A stretch of DNA of 64,000 nucleotides, from positions 930,001 through 994,000 of the forward strand of contig NZ_OUNR01000001.1 in the NCBI RefSeq assembly GCF_900403705.1. The letters are read 5' to 3'. Under the pieces are notes generated by a model. It was not told where the DNA came from. It saw only the letters and a list, made by a program, of their open reading frames with translations, and did no database searches. The position numbers and the translations under genes were made by a program. The DNA is from Nitrospira lenta (GTDB lineage Bacteria > Nitrospirota > Nitrospiria > Nitrospirales > Nitrospiraceae). This document shows, piece by piece, positions 9,345 through 19,190 of the stretch. Numbering within the stretch: position 1 is the first letter of the stretch; each line of letters starts with the position of its first letter.

Positions 9345-10346
9345 CTATAACGCGCCTTCCCCCTTGAGATACTTTCTGAATCGGCCCATGAGATCGGCCC
9401 CAAGCGTGCCCCCCTCTGGCTTTTTCACGTTGGGATCGGAAAAATGCCCGCGGATTTCCTGCAAGCGCTTCTCTGCCTGATCGTTTCCCTGAAGCCGCTT
9501 CGTCTTGGTCAATGCCGTATCAAATGCGTCAAACGTCAACTCGTTGTACCCGAACGACCGAATCCGTTTGACCGCTTTCATCATCGCCTGATTGCGAAAC
9601 GTCGTCAAAGAGTCCGAGTCGATCTCGGACAAGCCCAGTTTCCTGGCGCGGCGTTCTGCCGCCTTTCGGATACCACTCCGGACGAAATCAGGCGAGGTCT
9701 GGAGTCGCTTCCACGCCTCATCCGCCCAGGCGACTTTCTGTTGCGGAGCCTCCCACAATTGTATGACATTCACTTCATCGATGGCCGTAAACCCTTTTTC
9801 ACGGGCCGCCTCTTCCGTGTCGTGCCGAATCATGTCACTGACAAATTCGAGCGCGATCGGTGGCGAGTCTTTGATCTTCTGCTGAAGAAGCGCCAACGCA
9901 CCTTCGCTCCATCTCAACGGAGGCAACTCCCGCTCCCGCGCATCGGCCAGCGATTCGACTCGATCGAGTAAGTCGATATTGACTTCCATATGCCCGCCTT
10001 CGCGAGCCATCTCTTCCGCAATCTGCTTGATCATCCCGCGCATGAACTCGGGCACCGCATCGAGCCGCGCCTTCGCCGCCGCAGTCCACGGCAGCTGCCC
10101 CTTTTCCATCGCCTCGGCCGCGGACGCCATACCGGTCGCGCCACCCATCGAGCCCATCATCTGACCCTTGAATTGGTCCAACTTGATTTCGTCGATCTCT
10201 TCGTAGCCGAGTTCTCGCGCTTTTTTTTCAGCTAACCGCCGGACCATGCCTCGCAGAAAGACCGGAGCACGCTCCATGCGCTTCAGCGCACCATCGGTCC
10301 AGCGAATTTCCGCGCCGGGAGACTCAGCAGAATCTGAGGATGACAT
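9345..10346 (-). CDS. Protein with four PCP_red (protochlorophyllide reductase 57-kDa C-terminal type) domains
   Basis: 333 residues from ATG 10346, chosen because AAGGAG lies six bases upstream. Four copies of a ~45-residue helical module occur around residues 14-60 (IRWTDGALKRMERAPVFLRG), 83-130 (LPWTAAAKARLDAVPEFMRG), 143-200 (LRWSEGALALLQQ, most divergent) and 204-255 (VAWADEAWKRLQTSPDFVRS). The pattern W(T/S)xxAxxRLxxxPxFxRxMxxxxxExxAxExG is that of the BchB C-terminal PCP_red domain. The catalytic part of BchB is absent, so this is not a pigment enzyme. It is the last gene of the long minus-strand run that includes rpsA and an HU/IHF gene. A second PCP_red protein is encoded at 24476-25231. 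Confidence 0.75.
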   Translation of the reverse strand: MSSSDSAESPGAEIRWTDGALKRMERAPVFLRGMVRRLAEKKARELGYEEIDEIKLDQFKGQMMGSMGGATGMASAAEAMEKGQLPWTAAAKARLDAVPEFMRGMIKQIAEEMAREGGHMEVNIDLLDRVESLADARERELPPLRWSEGALALLQQKIKDSPPIALEFVSDMIRHDTEEAAREKGFTAIDEVNVIQLWEAPQQKVAWADEAWKRLQTSPDFVRSGIRKAAERRARKLGLSEIDSDSLTTFRNQAMMKAVKRIRSFGYNELTFDAFDTALTKTKRLQGNDQAEKRLQEIRGHFSDPNVKKPEGGTLGADLMGRFRKYLKGEGAL

Positions 10347-10365
10347 GGGCACTCCTTCTCACGCG

Positions 10366-10644
10366 CTATTGGTTCAGTAACTCTTTGAGTTCTTTGCCGG
10401 CCTTAAAGAACGGCACACGTTTCGCCGGCACGGCGACAGTCGCTCCGGTCTTCGGATTCCGCCCTTCTTTCATCCGCCGCGCCCGCAAGCGAAAACTTCC
10501 GAACCCACGAATTTCTGTCTTATCGCCATTTTTCAAGGAATCTCGAATACAGTCAAAAATGGTATTCACGACGACTTCGGCCTGTCGCTTGGTCAACGTG
10601 GTGACTTTCTCCGACATCTGTTCGATGATCTGCGCTTTCGTCAT
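10366..10644 (-). CDS. HU/IHF-family nucleoid DNA-binding protein
   Basis: 92 residues, starting MTKAQIIEQMSEKVTTLTKR; a longer frame to 10692 is open but GGGGGCGGAC directly before ATG 10644 marks the true start. The DNA-bending arm is clear (GFGSFRLRARRMKEGRNPKTGATVAVPAKRVPFFKAG). The position downstream of rpsA matches that of ihfB in the aroA-cmk-rpsA-ihfB order of enterobacteria, so an IHF-like role is likely, though HU and IHF subunits are hard to separate by eye. Confidence 0.9.
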   Translation of the reverse strand: MTKAQIIEQMSEKVTTLTKRQAEVVVNTIFDCIRDSLKNGDKTEIRGFGSFRLRARRMKEGRNPKTGATVAVPAKRVPFFKAGKELKELLNQ

Positions 10645-10702
10645 GTCCGCCCCCCTTTCGTCCCACTGATGGACACGTGCGGCCATACGCATGGCCGCAC
10701 GA

Positions 10703-11602
10703 TTAATAGGCCATGAGATACTTCAGATTCACCCCTGGATGGAAATCGAATTTTGGCAAGACCGATGAGAGCTTCGACTCCAGCAGCTCGCGAATTGAAA
10801 ACCGGCGGCGCTGTTCAATGATTCTCGGCTCGCCCTCGATTCCCGCGACATCGGCCGCCAGTTGAATCGCATCATCCAGGTTGCCAAGCTCATCGACCAG
10901 TTTCGCGGCTTTCGCCTGCCGACCGGTAAAAATCCGTCCGTCGGCCAGTGCCTGCACTTCCGGCACTTCGAGCGCGCGACCTTCGGCGACCGCTTCAATA
11001 AACTGCTTATGGACGTCGTCCATAACCGTTTGCAGCAACCCGCGCTCTTCCTCACTCATTTTTCTCAGCGGAGAGCCGACATCTTTATACTTCCCGCTTT
11101 TTATAACGACCCCCTCGACCCCGATCTTCTGGAGAAGGCCCTCGAAATTCGCCATCTCCATGATCACGCCGATACTCCCGGTTAAGGTCCCGGGATTCGC
11201 CACGATACGATCGGTCGCGGCGGCAATGTAGTAACCGCCCGAGGCCGCGACGCTCCCCATGGAAGCAATCACGGCCTTGTTGCTCTTCGTCCGCACCCGG
11301 CGCACGGCATCGTAAATCTCTTGCGAGGGGACCACCCCTCCGCCAGGGCTATCGATCCGAAGGACGATCGCTTTGACGGAGGGATTCTCACTGAATTTCT
11401 TCAGTTCGCCGAGCGTTTCCTGGGCATCAACGATGACCCCCTCGATGCGGATCAGCGCGATGCGATCCTCACCCGAGAGGTCGAGATCAGGCATCAATAG
11501 ATTGACCAAGAACAGCAACCCCAAACCACCCCCCACGACCCAAAGAATCTTGCGCAGCAGGGAGCGCTTGGGACTGCGTTCTATCGGTTGATCGTCAGCC
11601 AT
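10703..11602 (-). CDS. sppA: Signal peptide peptidase SppA (S49 family)
   Basis: Membrane-bound serine protease that degrades cleaved signal peptides. 299 residues, the short single-domain form. One N-terminal membrane helix (ILWVVGGGLGLLFLVNLLM). The catalytic Ser is in MGSVAASGGYYIA and the Lys general base in GVVIKSGKYKDVGSP. SPGGGV and GSIGVIMEM are also family hallmarks. Lies between rpsA and the HU/IHF gene on the same strand with short gaps. Confidence 0.93.
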   Translation of the reverse strand: MADDQPIERSPKRSLLRKILWVVGGGLGLLFLVNLLMPDLDLSGEDRIALIRIEGVIVDAQETLGELKKFSENPSVKAIVLRIDSPGGGVVPSQEIYDAVRRVRTKSNKAVIASMGSVAASGGYYIAAATDRIVANPGTLTGSIGVIMEMANFEGLLQKIGVEGVVIKSGKYKDVGSPLRKMSEEERGLLQTVMDDVHKQFIEAVAEGRALEVPEVQALADGRIFTGRQAKAAKLVDELGNLDDAIQLAADVAGIEGEPRIIEQRRRFSIRELLESKLSSVLPKFDFHPGVNLKYLMAY

Positions 11603-11641
11603 GATGCCTCATGTATGTGTGAGACAACCAGCGGCCTCGCA

Positions 11642-13351
11642 TTAGTCTTCCGCCTGCGACTTCTTACGGCTCTGCTTCGCGGCGCGTCCGAGACTTTGAT
11701 CGAGCGCACCCTGCGTGGAATGATATTCATCGACCTGCCGGCGATCGGAGTCGGATTGATGTTCGCGCAAGCTGAGCGCAATCTTCCGCTCTTCGCGATC
11801 GACCTTGATGATCTTCGCTGTCACGTCATCTAACAGCTTAAACTTCTCTTCGAGCTTCGCCGCACCGTCCAATCCGGCTTCGCTGATGTGAATCAACCCT
11901 TCGACCCCACCTTCCAACTCGATGAAAATTCCAAAGTCGGCCACCTTGCTGACCTTCCCCGTCACCGAATCGCTGACATGGTAGCGCGCCGGGATTTCAT
12001 CGTCCCACGGATCGCGTGAGAGCTGCTTGAATCCGAGCGACAACCGCTCTTTTTCTTTGTCGATCCGCAACACCACCGCATCGACCTTCTGCGCCTTCTT
12101 GAACAGCTCCGACGGATGCTTGATATGCTTGGTCCACGACATATCGGAAATGTGGATCAAACCATCAATGCCCTCTTCCAGTCCGATGAAGGCTCCGAAA
12201 TCGGTGAGGCTCTTCACTTTTCCTTCGATCTTCGTGCCGATCGGGTACTTGCTCTCAATCATATCCCAGGGATTGGGAGCGGTCTGCTTCATGCCCAACG
12301 AAATCTTCCGGCTGGCCGGATCCACGTTCAACACGGCAGCTTCAACCTGATCGCCCACGGTCACCACGCGCGACGGATGGCGCACTTCATGCGTCCAGGA
12401 CATTTCCGACACATGGACTAATCCTTCGACGCCCGGCTCGAGCTCGATAAACGCTCCGTAATCCGTCAAGCTCACCACCCGCCCACGCACGCGCGTGCCG
12501 ATCGGATACTTCCCAGCCACATTCGTCCAGGGATCGGCGGACTTCTGCTTGAGACCGAGCGAGATACGGCCGGTCTCCCGATCGTACTTCAACACGTTGA
12601 CTTCCACCCGATCGCCGACGGTGAACATTTCCGACGGATGGCCGACACGGCCCCATGACATATCCGTGATATGGAGCAAGCCGTCAATGCCGCCGAGGTC
12701 GATGAACGCCCCGTAATCGGTGATGTTCTTGACCATGCCCTGAATCAGCTGGCCTTCCTTCAAATTCGCCAGCGTCGTCTGACGCTTCTTGTCACGCGTC
12801 TCCTCAAGAAGGACTCGACGGGACACCACCACATTGCCGCGGCGATGGTTGATCTTAATGATCTTCAGCGGGAAGGTCTTGCCGACGAGGCCATCCAAAT
12901 CACGCACCGGATGCAGATCGATCTGTGAGCCCGGCAAGAACGCCTTGACGCCGATATCGACCATCATGCCGCCCTTGATCCGCGAAATGATTTTCCCGTC
13001 GATGCTCTTTTCTTCATTGAAGAGCTTTTCGAGCTCTTCCCAGATCTTCATCTTGTCGGCTTTTTCCTTGGACAAAACCAAGTTGCCGTCGTCATCTTCA
13101 CATTCTTCGATGTAGACTTGGAGGCTGTCCCCAACCTTGAGGGCCTGGAGATCATCCGGCGAGAATTGATCACTCGGAATCATCCCCTCGGACTTGTAGC
13201 CGATATCAACGACAACTTTGTCCTTCGTCAATGCCACCACGCGGCCTTCGGTAATTGTGCCTTCCTCGAGATTGCGGAAAGTCTCCTCGTAGAGGGCGGC
13301 CAGCGCGGCGCGGTCTAACTTCGGTTCATTCCCTGTCGATGCGGTACTCAT
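11642..13351 (-). CDS. rpsA: 30S ribosomal protein S1
   Basis: RNA-binding ribosomal protein needed to load structured mRNAs. 569 residues with six S1 OB-fold repeats; the repeats are recognisable by phrases such as LTDYGAFIELEPGVEGLVHVSEMSW and their spacing of about 85 residues. The first two repeats are divergent, as usual for the ribosome-docking half. Full-length compared with E. coli S1 (557). It follows plsC and precedes sppA. Confidence 0.97.
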   Translation of the reverse strand: MSTASTGNEPKLDRAALAALYEETFRNLEEGTITEGRVVALTKDKVVVDIGYKSEGMIPSDQFSPDDLQALKVGDSLQVYIEECEDDDGNLVLSKEKADKMKIWEELEKLFNEEKSIDGKIISRIKGGMMVDIGVKAFLPGSQIDLHPVRDLDGLVGKTFPLKIIKINHRRGNVVVSRRVLLEETRDKKRQTTLANLKEGQLIQGMVKNITDYGAFIDLGGIDGLLHITDMSWGRVGHPSEMFTVGDRVEVNVLKYDRETGRISLGLKQKSADPWTNVAGKYPIGTRVRGRVVSLTDYGAFIELEPGVEGLVHVSEMSWTHEVRHPSRVVTVGDQVEAAVLNVDPASRKISLGMKQTAPNPWDMIESKYPIGTKIEGKVKSLTDFGAFIGLEEGIDGLIHISDMSWTKHIKHPSELFKKAQKVDAVVLRIDKEKERLSLGFKQLSRDPWDDEIPARYHVSDSVTGKVSKVADFGIFIELEGGVEGLIHISEAGLDGAAKLEEKFKLLDDVTAKIIKVDREERKIALSLREHQSDSDRRQVDEYHSTQGALDQSLGRAAKQSRKKSQAED

Positions 13352-13406
13352 GGAGAGATCCTAATCCTCCGGCATGGGCCGGGTGCTGATGGTGAAAAAG
13401 CCGGGC

Positions 13407-14105
13407 TCACTCAGCGTTGCGAGCTCCGGTAGTCTGCTGCTCCGGTGACACTCGCTCACCCTCATGTCCCGCCATGGGAGGCGGAACGTTTCCGAGAGCG
13501 GCGATTTGCGTGATCACCGTGCGGCTGACCTGTTGGTAAAAACGTTTGGCATCGGCCTTATCGTGTTCTTTGGGATGCCCGCTCTCGAAGGTCAGCGGGT
13601 CTCCCAGCTTCACCGTCACCTGCCGAAACCTCGGCCACTTGGCACCGGTCGGCAAGACATCGAACGTCCCTTTCAGATAGGCCGGCACTACCGGACAACC
13701 GGTCTGCGAGACGATCACCCCGATGCCCGATTTCGGCTGCCGTAAATGGCCATCGTGACTGCGCCCGCCTTCCGGAAAAATCACCACGACCTTGCCGGCC
13801 TGAATCAGACTGATCGCTTTCCCGAACGCCTCTCGATCCAATCGGCCGGGCCGAAGAGGAATCCAGCCAAGCCGCTGCAAAATCCCGTTCAACACCGGCA
13901 CAGGAAACAAATCATTGCGCCCGAGATACCAGGCCCGCCGCGTCATCCCGCAACCCAGCAGCGGAATATCGACATAGCTGGCGTGATTGGCCGCCACCAG
14001 CACTCCCCCCGTCCGCGGCAACGCCCCTTCCACTTTAAACCGAAACAAGACCGCTGCAGAAGCTCGCACCAGGACCCAGAGGATCCCGTAAATCAATCCG
14101 CTCAC
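13407..14105 (-). CDS. plsC: 1-acyl-sn-glycerol-3-phosphate acyltransferase (PlsC family)
   Basis: Adds the second acyl chain to lysophosphatidate in phospholipid synthesis, at the membrane. 232 residues; N-terminal hydrophobic helix; acyltransferase motif NHASYVD (HX4D), then the glycerophosphate-binding FPEGGRSHDG. GTG start overlaps the cmk stop, so translation is probably coupled. The C-terminal tail (about 30 residues, MAGHEGERVSPEQQ) is polar and not conserved. Confidence 0.9.
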   Translation of the reverse strand: MSGLIYGILWVLVRASAAVLFRFKVEGALPRTGGVLVAANHASYVDIPLLGCGMTRRAWYLGRNDLFPVPVLNGILQRLGWIPLRPGRLDREAFGKAISLIQAGKVVVIFPEGGRSHDGHLRQPKSGIGVIVSQTGCPVVPAYLKGTFDVLPTGAKWPRFRQVTVKLGDPLTFESGHPKEHDKADAKRFYQQVSRTVITQIAALGNVPPPMAGHEGERVSPEQQTTGARNAE

Positions 14106-14761
14106 GAGACCGCCGCAACCGCCGCTAACATCTGTTCCACCACGTCTTCAATCCGCAACGACGAGGTATCGATCAACCGGGCATCGGCTGCGGGCACCAG
14201 CGGAGCGACGGCGCGGGTACGATCCCGCTCGTCCCGACCGGATAGATCCTGATAGGTCTTTTCCATCGAAGCGTGATGCCCAGCCGCCACCAATTCGCGA
14301 TGGCGACGCTCGGCCCGCACGGTCGCGTCCGCTTCAAGGAAGAATTTTATCGGCGCCGAAGGAAATATCTTGGTTCCGATGTCACGCCCTTCCGCCACCA
14401 CCGACCCGCGTTGTCCGATTTGCCGTTGCACCGGCAAGAGCCATTCGCGAACGGCGGGAATCGCCGAGACGATCGAGGCCGCTGCCGTCACGTCGGGCGT
14501 ACGCAGTTCATTCGTAACATCCACATCGTTGACCAATACCAGCATCGCGCCGTTTTGAAACAACATCTGAATCGAGAGGGCTGGAAGCAACGCCGAGATT
14601 TGCTTGCTATCGGTCGGATCGATGCCGCTCCGCAGCGTCCTCCAGGCCACCGCCCGATAGAGCGCTCCCGTATCGAGATAGAGGTAGCCCAGCCTCGACG
14701 CCAGCTGTCGAGCCACCGTACTTTTCCCCACGCCAGCTGGTCCATCAATCGCGATGATCAC
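14102..14761 (-). CDS. cmk: Cytidylate kinase
   Basis: Phosphorylates CMP/dCMP to the diphosphates. P-loop IIAIDGPAGVGKSTVARQL at the N-terminus, VVAEGRDIGTKIFP (nucleotide-binding) and a LID-type segment near the C-terminus (DLSGRDERDRTRAVAPL). The start is taken as GTG 14761, directly before the conserved IIAIDGPAG; AGGAGG and AGGTAG lie upstream. A TTG at 14782 would add seven residues. Adjacent to plsC and aroA, as in many bacteria. Confidence 0.93.
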   Translation of the reverse strand: MIIAIDGPAGVGKSTVARQLASRLGYLYLDTGALYRAVAWRTLRSGIDPTDSKQISALLPALSIQMLFQNGAMLVLVNDVDVTNELRTPDVTAAASIVSAIPAVREWLLPVQRQIGQRGSVVAEGRDIGTKIFPSAPIKFFLEADATVRAERRHRELVAAGHHASMEKTYQDLSGRDERDRTRAVAPLVPAADARLIDTSSLRIEDVVEQMLAAVAAVS

Positions 14762-14812
14762 TGCCGCTACCTGCCTCCTCAAGCCAAAAGAGCCGTATTA
14801 TAGCCCCCGGGC

Positions 14813-16129
14813 CTATGCCGTCAACAAGCTCGCTAGGGTGCGCTCGAAATTCGGGAACGAGGTATCCACGCAGCCTGTATCCGCCACGGCTGTAGAGGTG
14901 TTCGCCGTTAACCCGCCGATAGCCAGCGACATCGCCACGCGATGGTCGCCATGGCTTTGCCCCGCCAGTGTCCCGAGCAACCGGCCATTCTTTCCCGCCT
15001 GCCCCAGCCCACGAATCACCATACCGTCTGGCAGTTCCGTGATCTGGGCTCCCATGGCTTTCAGCTCGGCACTCATCGTGGCAATGCGGTCGCTTTCCTT
15101 CACACGAAGCTCTTCAGCCCCGGAGATCGTGGTCTCACCTTCCGCAACGGCCGCCGCCACACAGAGGATCGGGAACTCGTCGATTGTTTGTGGGATCAGT
15201 TCAGGACCAACCGTCACGCCCTTCAGTGCGGCCGACCGGACCCGAAGATCTGCCACCGGTTCCCCGGCTTCATCCCGCCGATTGAGCACATCGATCTTGG
15301 CTCCCATCGCCGTCAACACATCGATCAGCCCGGTTCTGGTCGGATTGATCCCGACATTCTGAATCGTCACGTCAGAGCCCGGGATAATACTCGCGCCCAC
15401 CAGAAAGAATGCCGCAGCGGAAAAATCTCCGGGGATCACGATTGCACGCCCGGTCCAGCCGGACGATGGCCGCCCTTGCAGCACCAAGGTCCCGCCATCC
15501 TGCCGCAACGGAATGCCGAACGACTGAAACATCCGCTCCGTATGATCGCGTGACAAGCGCGGCTCGCGAAACCGCATAATGCCTTCGGCGAAGAGCCCTG
15601 CGAACAGGAGCGACGACTTGATCTGCGCACTGGCCACCGGGGAAGTGTAATCAATCCCGTGGAGCCGCGTGCCAGTAATGGCCAACGGAGCCAGCTCCCC
15701 GCCTTTACGCCCGGCAATCACCGCGCCCATCTCCCGCAGAGGCTTCACCACACGCCCCATCGGCCTCCGGCGAATCGACTCGTCTCCGGTCAAAATCGTG
15801 AAGAAATCCTGACCGGCCAACAACCCGGTCAATAAACGAGTCCCGGTCCCGGAATTGCCGCAATCGATCGGACCATCGGCTTCCCGCAAGCCCCACATCC
15901 CTTTGCCATGCACGCGAAGCGCGTCCGGCTGTTCATCAATGCGAATGCCCAGCGCCTGAAACGCGCGCATCGTATTCAAGCAATCTTCCCCGCGGCAATA
16001 GCTGGACAATCGGCTTTCACCCTCGGCCAGCGACGTGAGGATGATCGCGCGGTGCGTCACAGACTTATCGCCGGGTACCGTAAGAGTTCCGGTGAGCGCG
16101 CGGCCAGGGGTGATCGTCAAGGAAGCCAT
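14813..16129 (-). CDS. aroA: 3-phosphoshikimate 1-carboxyvinyltransferase (EPSP synthase)
   Basis: Condenses shikimate 3-phosphate with PEP, the sixth step of the shikimate pathway. 438 residues. Motifs: PGDKSVTHRAIILTSLA at the N-terminus, IDCGNSGTGTRLL, and LTGDESIRRRPMGRVV, all at expected positions of the two-domain fold. Located between tyrA and cmk on the same strand. Confidence 0.97.
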   Translation of the reverse strand: MASLTITPGRALTGTLTVPGDKSVTHRAIILTSLAEGESRLSSYCRGEDCLNTMRAFQALGIRIDEQPDALRVHGKGMWGLREADGPIDCGNSGTGTRLLTGLLAGQDFFTILTGDESIRRRPMGRVVKPLREMGAVIAGRKGGELAPLAITGTRLHGIDYTSPVASAQIKSSLLFAGLFAEGIMRFREPRLSRDHTERMFQSFGIPLRQDGGTLVLQGRPSSGWTGRAIVIPGDFSAAAFFLVGASIIPGSDVTIQNVGINPTRTGLIDVLTAMGAKIDVLNRRDEAGEPVADLRVRSAALKGVTVGPELIPQTIDEFPILCVAAAVAEGETTISGAEELRVKESDRIATMSAELKAMGAQITELPDGMVIRGLGQAGKNGRLLGTLAGQSHGDHRVAMSLAIGGLTANTSTAVADTGCVDTSFPNFERTLASLLTA

Positions 16130-16136
16130 AGTTCAG

Positions 16137-17030
16137 TTACACCGTCACAGCAGGACGTACGTTCAATTTCTCGCGCTCGGATTTGGCACACTCAATCGCC
16201 TTTTCGATCCCAGCTCCGTCGCCCGCATGGACCAGCCGCCGAAACTCCTGGAGCGATTCCTGATAGGCATCGATGAAATGCACCACGTTCTCGCGATTCC
16301 AGAGGAAAATATCCCGCCACATCTCAGGAGAACTCGCCGCAATCCTGGTCGTATCCCGCAACCCGCCTCCGGAGTGCGCCCCCAGGTCGAGCGATGGAAT
16401 TTCACGGTCACGAAGATTCGCCAACGCGGCAATCAGCGCGAAGGCCGCAACATGCGGCAAATGACTCACGGCGCCCAGAATCTGATCGTGCACATGCGGA
16501 TCCATCGTCAGCACAATCGAGCCCGTCTCCTGCCACAACGCCCGCACTCGCTCCAGCGCTTGCGCATCGGTCTTGGGCGTAGGCGTCACGATGCAGCGCG
16601 CGCCCTGAAACAGCTGATCGGTTCCCGCTGCCACACCGGTTTTTTCTTTTCCGGCAATCGGGTGCGCGCCAACGAAATGTACGCCGGCCGGCATGCTGGC
16701 TTCGGACTGTTCCACCAACAGGCCCTTCACACTCCCGACATCGCTCACGATGGCCCCGGGTGAGAGGCACGAGCCCCAGTCCTTCAGATGTCGGTCATAG
16801 GTATCGACCGGTGTAGCCAGAATGACGAGGTCCGCACCACGCACACCGTCCTTAGGGTCAGCCACATATCGATCGATCGCACCCAGCTCGACGGCCGTCT
16901 GGAGATTTTCCACCCGCCGGCCGATGCCGACCACCTGATCGGCCAACCCCTTGCGGCGCAAGATCATCCCGAGCGACCCACCGATTAGGCCCACTCCGAT
17001 AATTGCGACCTGTTTGAAATGAACTGCCAT
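16137..17030 (-). CDS. tyrA: Prephenate dehydrogenase
   Basis: Oxidatively decarboxylates prephenate (or arogenate) toward tyrosine. 297 residues; N-terminal Rossmann motif AIIGVGLIGGSLGMIL, then VGAHPIAGKEKTGV around the active site and SHLPHVAAFALIAAL in the helical domain. A monofunctional form without chorismate mutase or ACT domain. The gap to aroA is only 7 bases. Confidence 0.94.
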   Translation of the reverse strand: MAVHFKQVAIIGVGLIGGSLGMILRRKGLADQVVGIGRRVENLQTAVELGAIDRYVADPKDGVRGADLVILATPVDTYDRHLKDWGSCLSPGAIVSDVGSVKGLLVEQSEASMPAGVHFVGAHPIAGKEKTGVAAGTDQLFQGARCIVTPTPKTDAQALERVRALWQETGSIVLTMDPHVHDQILGAVSHLPHVAAFALIAALANLRDREIPSLDLGAHSGGGLRDTTRIAASSPEMWRDIFLWNRENVVHFIDAYQESLQEFRRLVHAGDGAGIEKAIECAKSEREKLNVRPAVTV

Positions 17031-17071
17031 ACGCTATCGCGGCCTATTCCCCTGAGAGAAGGTGTGGCAGA

Positions 17072-18085
17072 CTAAATGTCCCGCCCGACCGCTCGTCCAA
17101 TATTCCCAAGATCGCGCATCAACTCTTTGAACTTTGACGGCTTGATCGATTCCTCTCCGTCACACAAGGCACATTCAGGATTGGAATGAACTTCGATCAA
17201 CAACCCGTCGGCGCCCGCCGCAATTGCCGCCTTGGACATGGGCGCCACCAGCTGCCATTTCCCCGTGGCATGGCTCGGATCGACGATGACGGGAAGATGC
17301 GACAGCTCTTTCAGCGTCGGAATCGCCGCCAGATCCAGTGTATTCCGATACTGAGTTTCAAACGTCCGGATACCCCGCTCGCAGAGCATGACGTTACGAT
17401 TGCCCCGCGACATAATGTACTCCGCCGACAGGAGAAACTCCTTGATAGTCGCCGACAATCCGCGCTTCAACAGCACCGGCTTGTCATAGGCCCCGACTTC
17501 CTTCAAGAGTTCGAAATTCTGCATATTGCGGGCGCCGATCTGAATGATGTCGGCCTTCTCCAGAAACAACTCAATGTCTCGCGTGTCCAAAATCTCGCTG
17601 ACGACCGGCAATCCCGTTTGCTTCTTGGCCTCAAGCAGATAGTCCAGTCCTTCTCGCCCCAACCCCTGGAACGAATAGGGTGACGTTCGTGGCTTGTAGG
17701 CTCCTCCGCGCAATACCGACGCGCCGGCGGCCTTCACTTCATGAGCAATTCCAACCGTGAGTTCAAGGCGCTCCACCGCACAGGGTCCGGCCATGATGGC
17801 CAGCTTCTTCCCGCCGATTTTTACCCCGCCCACATCAATAATCGTCGATTCTTTCTTGAATTCCCGGCTCACCAGCTTCCAAGGCGCGAGAATCGGCAAG
17901 ACGCTTTCCACACCGGGCAGCGCGGTCAGGGGCTGATTGTGCAAAATCCGATCGTCGCCGATCACCCCGATGATGGTGCGCTCCTGACCGGTTGAAATTT
18001 GTGACTTCAATCCCAACTCGCGCAGGCGATCGATAATATGATCGACTTCGCGTTCAGATGCGTCAGGTCTTAAGACGATGATCAT
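17072..18085 (-). CDS. aroF: 3-deoxy-7-phosphoheptulonate (DAHP) synthase
   Basis: First enzyme of the shikimate pathway, joining PEP and erythrose 4-phosphate. 337 residues of the Thermotoga/Bacillus (type I-beta) form: an N-terminal ferredoxin-like regulatory domain ([18 protein letters not shown]) followed by the barrel with [27 protein letters not shown] and [10 protein letters not shown]. The N-terminal domain suggests feedback control by an aromatic amino acid. Confidence 0.95.
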   Translation of the reverse strand: MIIVLRPDASEREVDHIIDRLRELGLKSQISTGQERTIIGVIGDDRILHNQPLTALPGVESVLPILAPWKLVSREFKKESTIIDVGGVKIGGKKLAIMAGPCAVERLELTVGIAHEVKAAGASVLRGGAYKPRTSPYSFQGLGREGLDYLLEAKKQTGLPVVSEILDTRDIELFLEKADIIQIGARNMQNFELLKEVGAYDKPVLLKRGLSATIKEFLLSAEYIMSRGNRNVMLCERGIRTFETQYRNTLDLAAIPTLKELSHLPVIVDPSHATGKWQLVAPMSKAAIAAGADGLLIEVHSNPECALCDGEESIKPSKFKELMRDLGNIGRAVGRDI

Positions 18086-18103
18086 GATGCCCTCTCTATT
18101 ACG

Positions 18104-19186
18104 TCACGTCGACTGCAAGACGTTCTTCAACGAGGCCAGGAACGCGTCATTCTCGTCCGGCTGACCGATCGTCACGCGCAGCATCGTGCCCTCAATGTGC
18201 CGCACAATCACGCCCTCGCGCAGTAAGGCATCGAACACCCGCCGGCCATCGCGCTTGACGTCGAAATACACAAAATTCGCCTGGCTGGGAATCGCGGCAA
18301 ATCCCAGCGCGCGCAAACCGCGTTCGAGCTGCTGCATGCCCGCCGCGTTCACGGCTCGACTCTTCGTCACATGTTCGTCGTCACCCAGCGCGGCCAGAGC
18401 CGCACGCTGCGCCAGCGTATTGGCATTGAACGGCGGCCGCACGCGATTCAGGCAGTTCGTGATCTCCGGAGTCGTAATCCCGTACCCGATCCGCAACCCT
18501 GCCAGACCGTAAATTTTCGAGAACGTTCTCAGCACAATCGCGTTCCGCCCCTGCGTCACATACTGCAAGCTGTCCGGGAAATGCGGATCGCACACATATT
18601 CAAGATAGGCTTCATCAAAAACCACGACCACATCGTCCGGAACCTTCGCCATGAACCGGGCGACGGCATCGGCAGCAACCATGGTCCCGGTGGGATTGTT
18701 GGGGTTGCAGAGAAAGACGAGCCTGGTCTTGGCCGTAATGGCGTTGGCCATTCCGTCGAGATCGTGCGTCCAATTGACCAACGGAACGATCACCGCTTTC
18801 CCGTGGGCCGCCGTGACTTCCATCTTGTAGATCACAAAGGTCTGATCGGCCATCACCGCTTCATCGCCCGGCGCCAGGAACGTCCGAGCCAGCAGGCCGA
18901 GGACTTCGTCTGATCCATTGCCGAGAATAATGTGATCGAGGCTGACCTTCCATCGATCGGCCAATGCCTGACGCAAGCGATAGGCGCCGCCATCCGGATA
19001 CCGATGCAGACTATCATGCCCCCCGACGAGCGCAGCCAGCGCTTTCGGCGATGGTCCAAGCGGATTCTCATTCGAGGCGAGCTTGATCACGCGCGCCAGA
19101 CCCAGCTCACGCTGCAATTCCTCAATCGGCTTCCCCGGGACATAGGGACTGAGCGAAGCAATATCTGGATGAATACGCAGTGCCAT
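18104..19186 (-). CDS. hisC: Histidinol-phosphate/aromatic aminotransferase
   Basis: PLP-dependent class I/II aminotransferase, 360 residues. NENPLGPSPKAL at the N-terminus, NPNNPTGTM, and the PLP Lys in RTFSKIYGLAGLRIGYG. By sequence it is HisC; the location between pheA and aroF/tyrA suggests it also or mainly transaminates phenylpyruvate or prephenate. Which substrate dominates cannot be decided here. Confidence 0.92.
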   Translation of the reverse strand: MALRIHPDIASLSPYVPGKPIEELQRELGLARVIKLASNENPLGPSPKALAALVGGHDSLHRYPDGGAYRLRQALADRWKVSLDHIILGNGSDEVLGLLARTFLAPGDEAVMADQTFVIYKMEVTAAHGKAVIVPLVNWTHDLDGMANAITAKTRLVFLCNPNNPTGTMVAADAVARFMAKVPDDVVVVFDEAYLEYVCDPHFPDSLQYVTQGRNAIVLRTFSKIYGLAGLRIGYGITTPEITNCLNRVRPPFNANTLAQRAALAALGDDEHVTKSRAVNAAGMQQLERGLRALGFAAIPSQANFVYFDVKRDGRRVFDALLREGVIVRHIEGTMLRVTIGQPDENDAFLASLKNVLQST

Positions 19187-19190
19187 AGAT

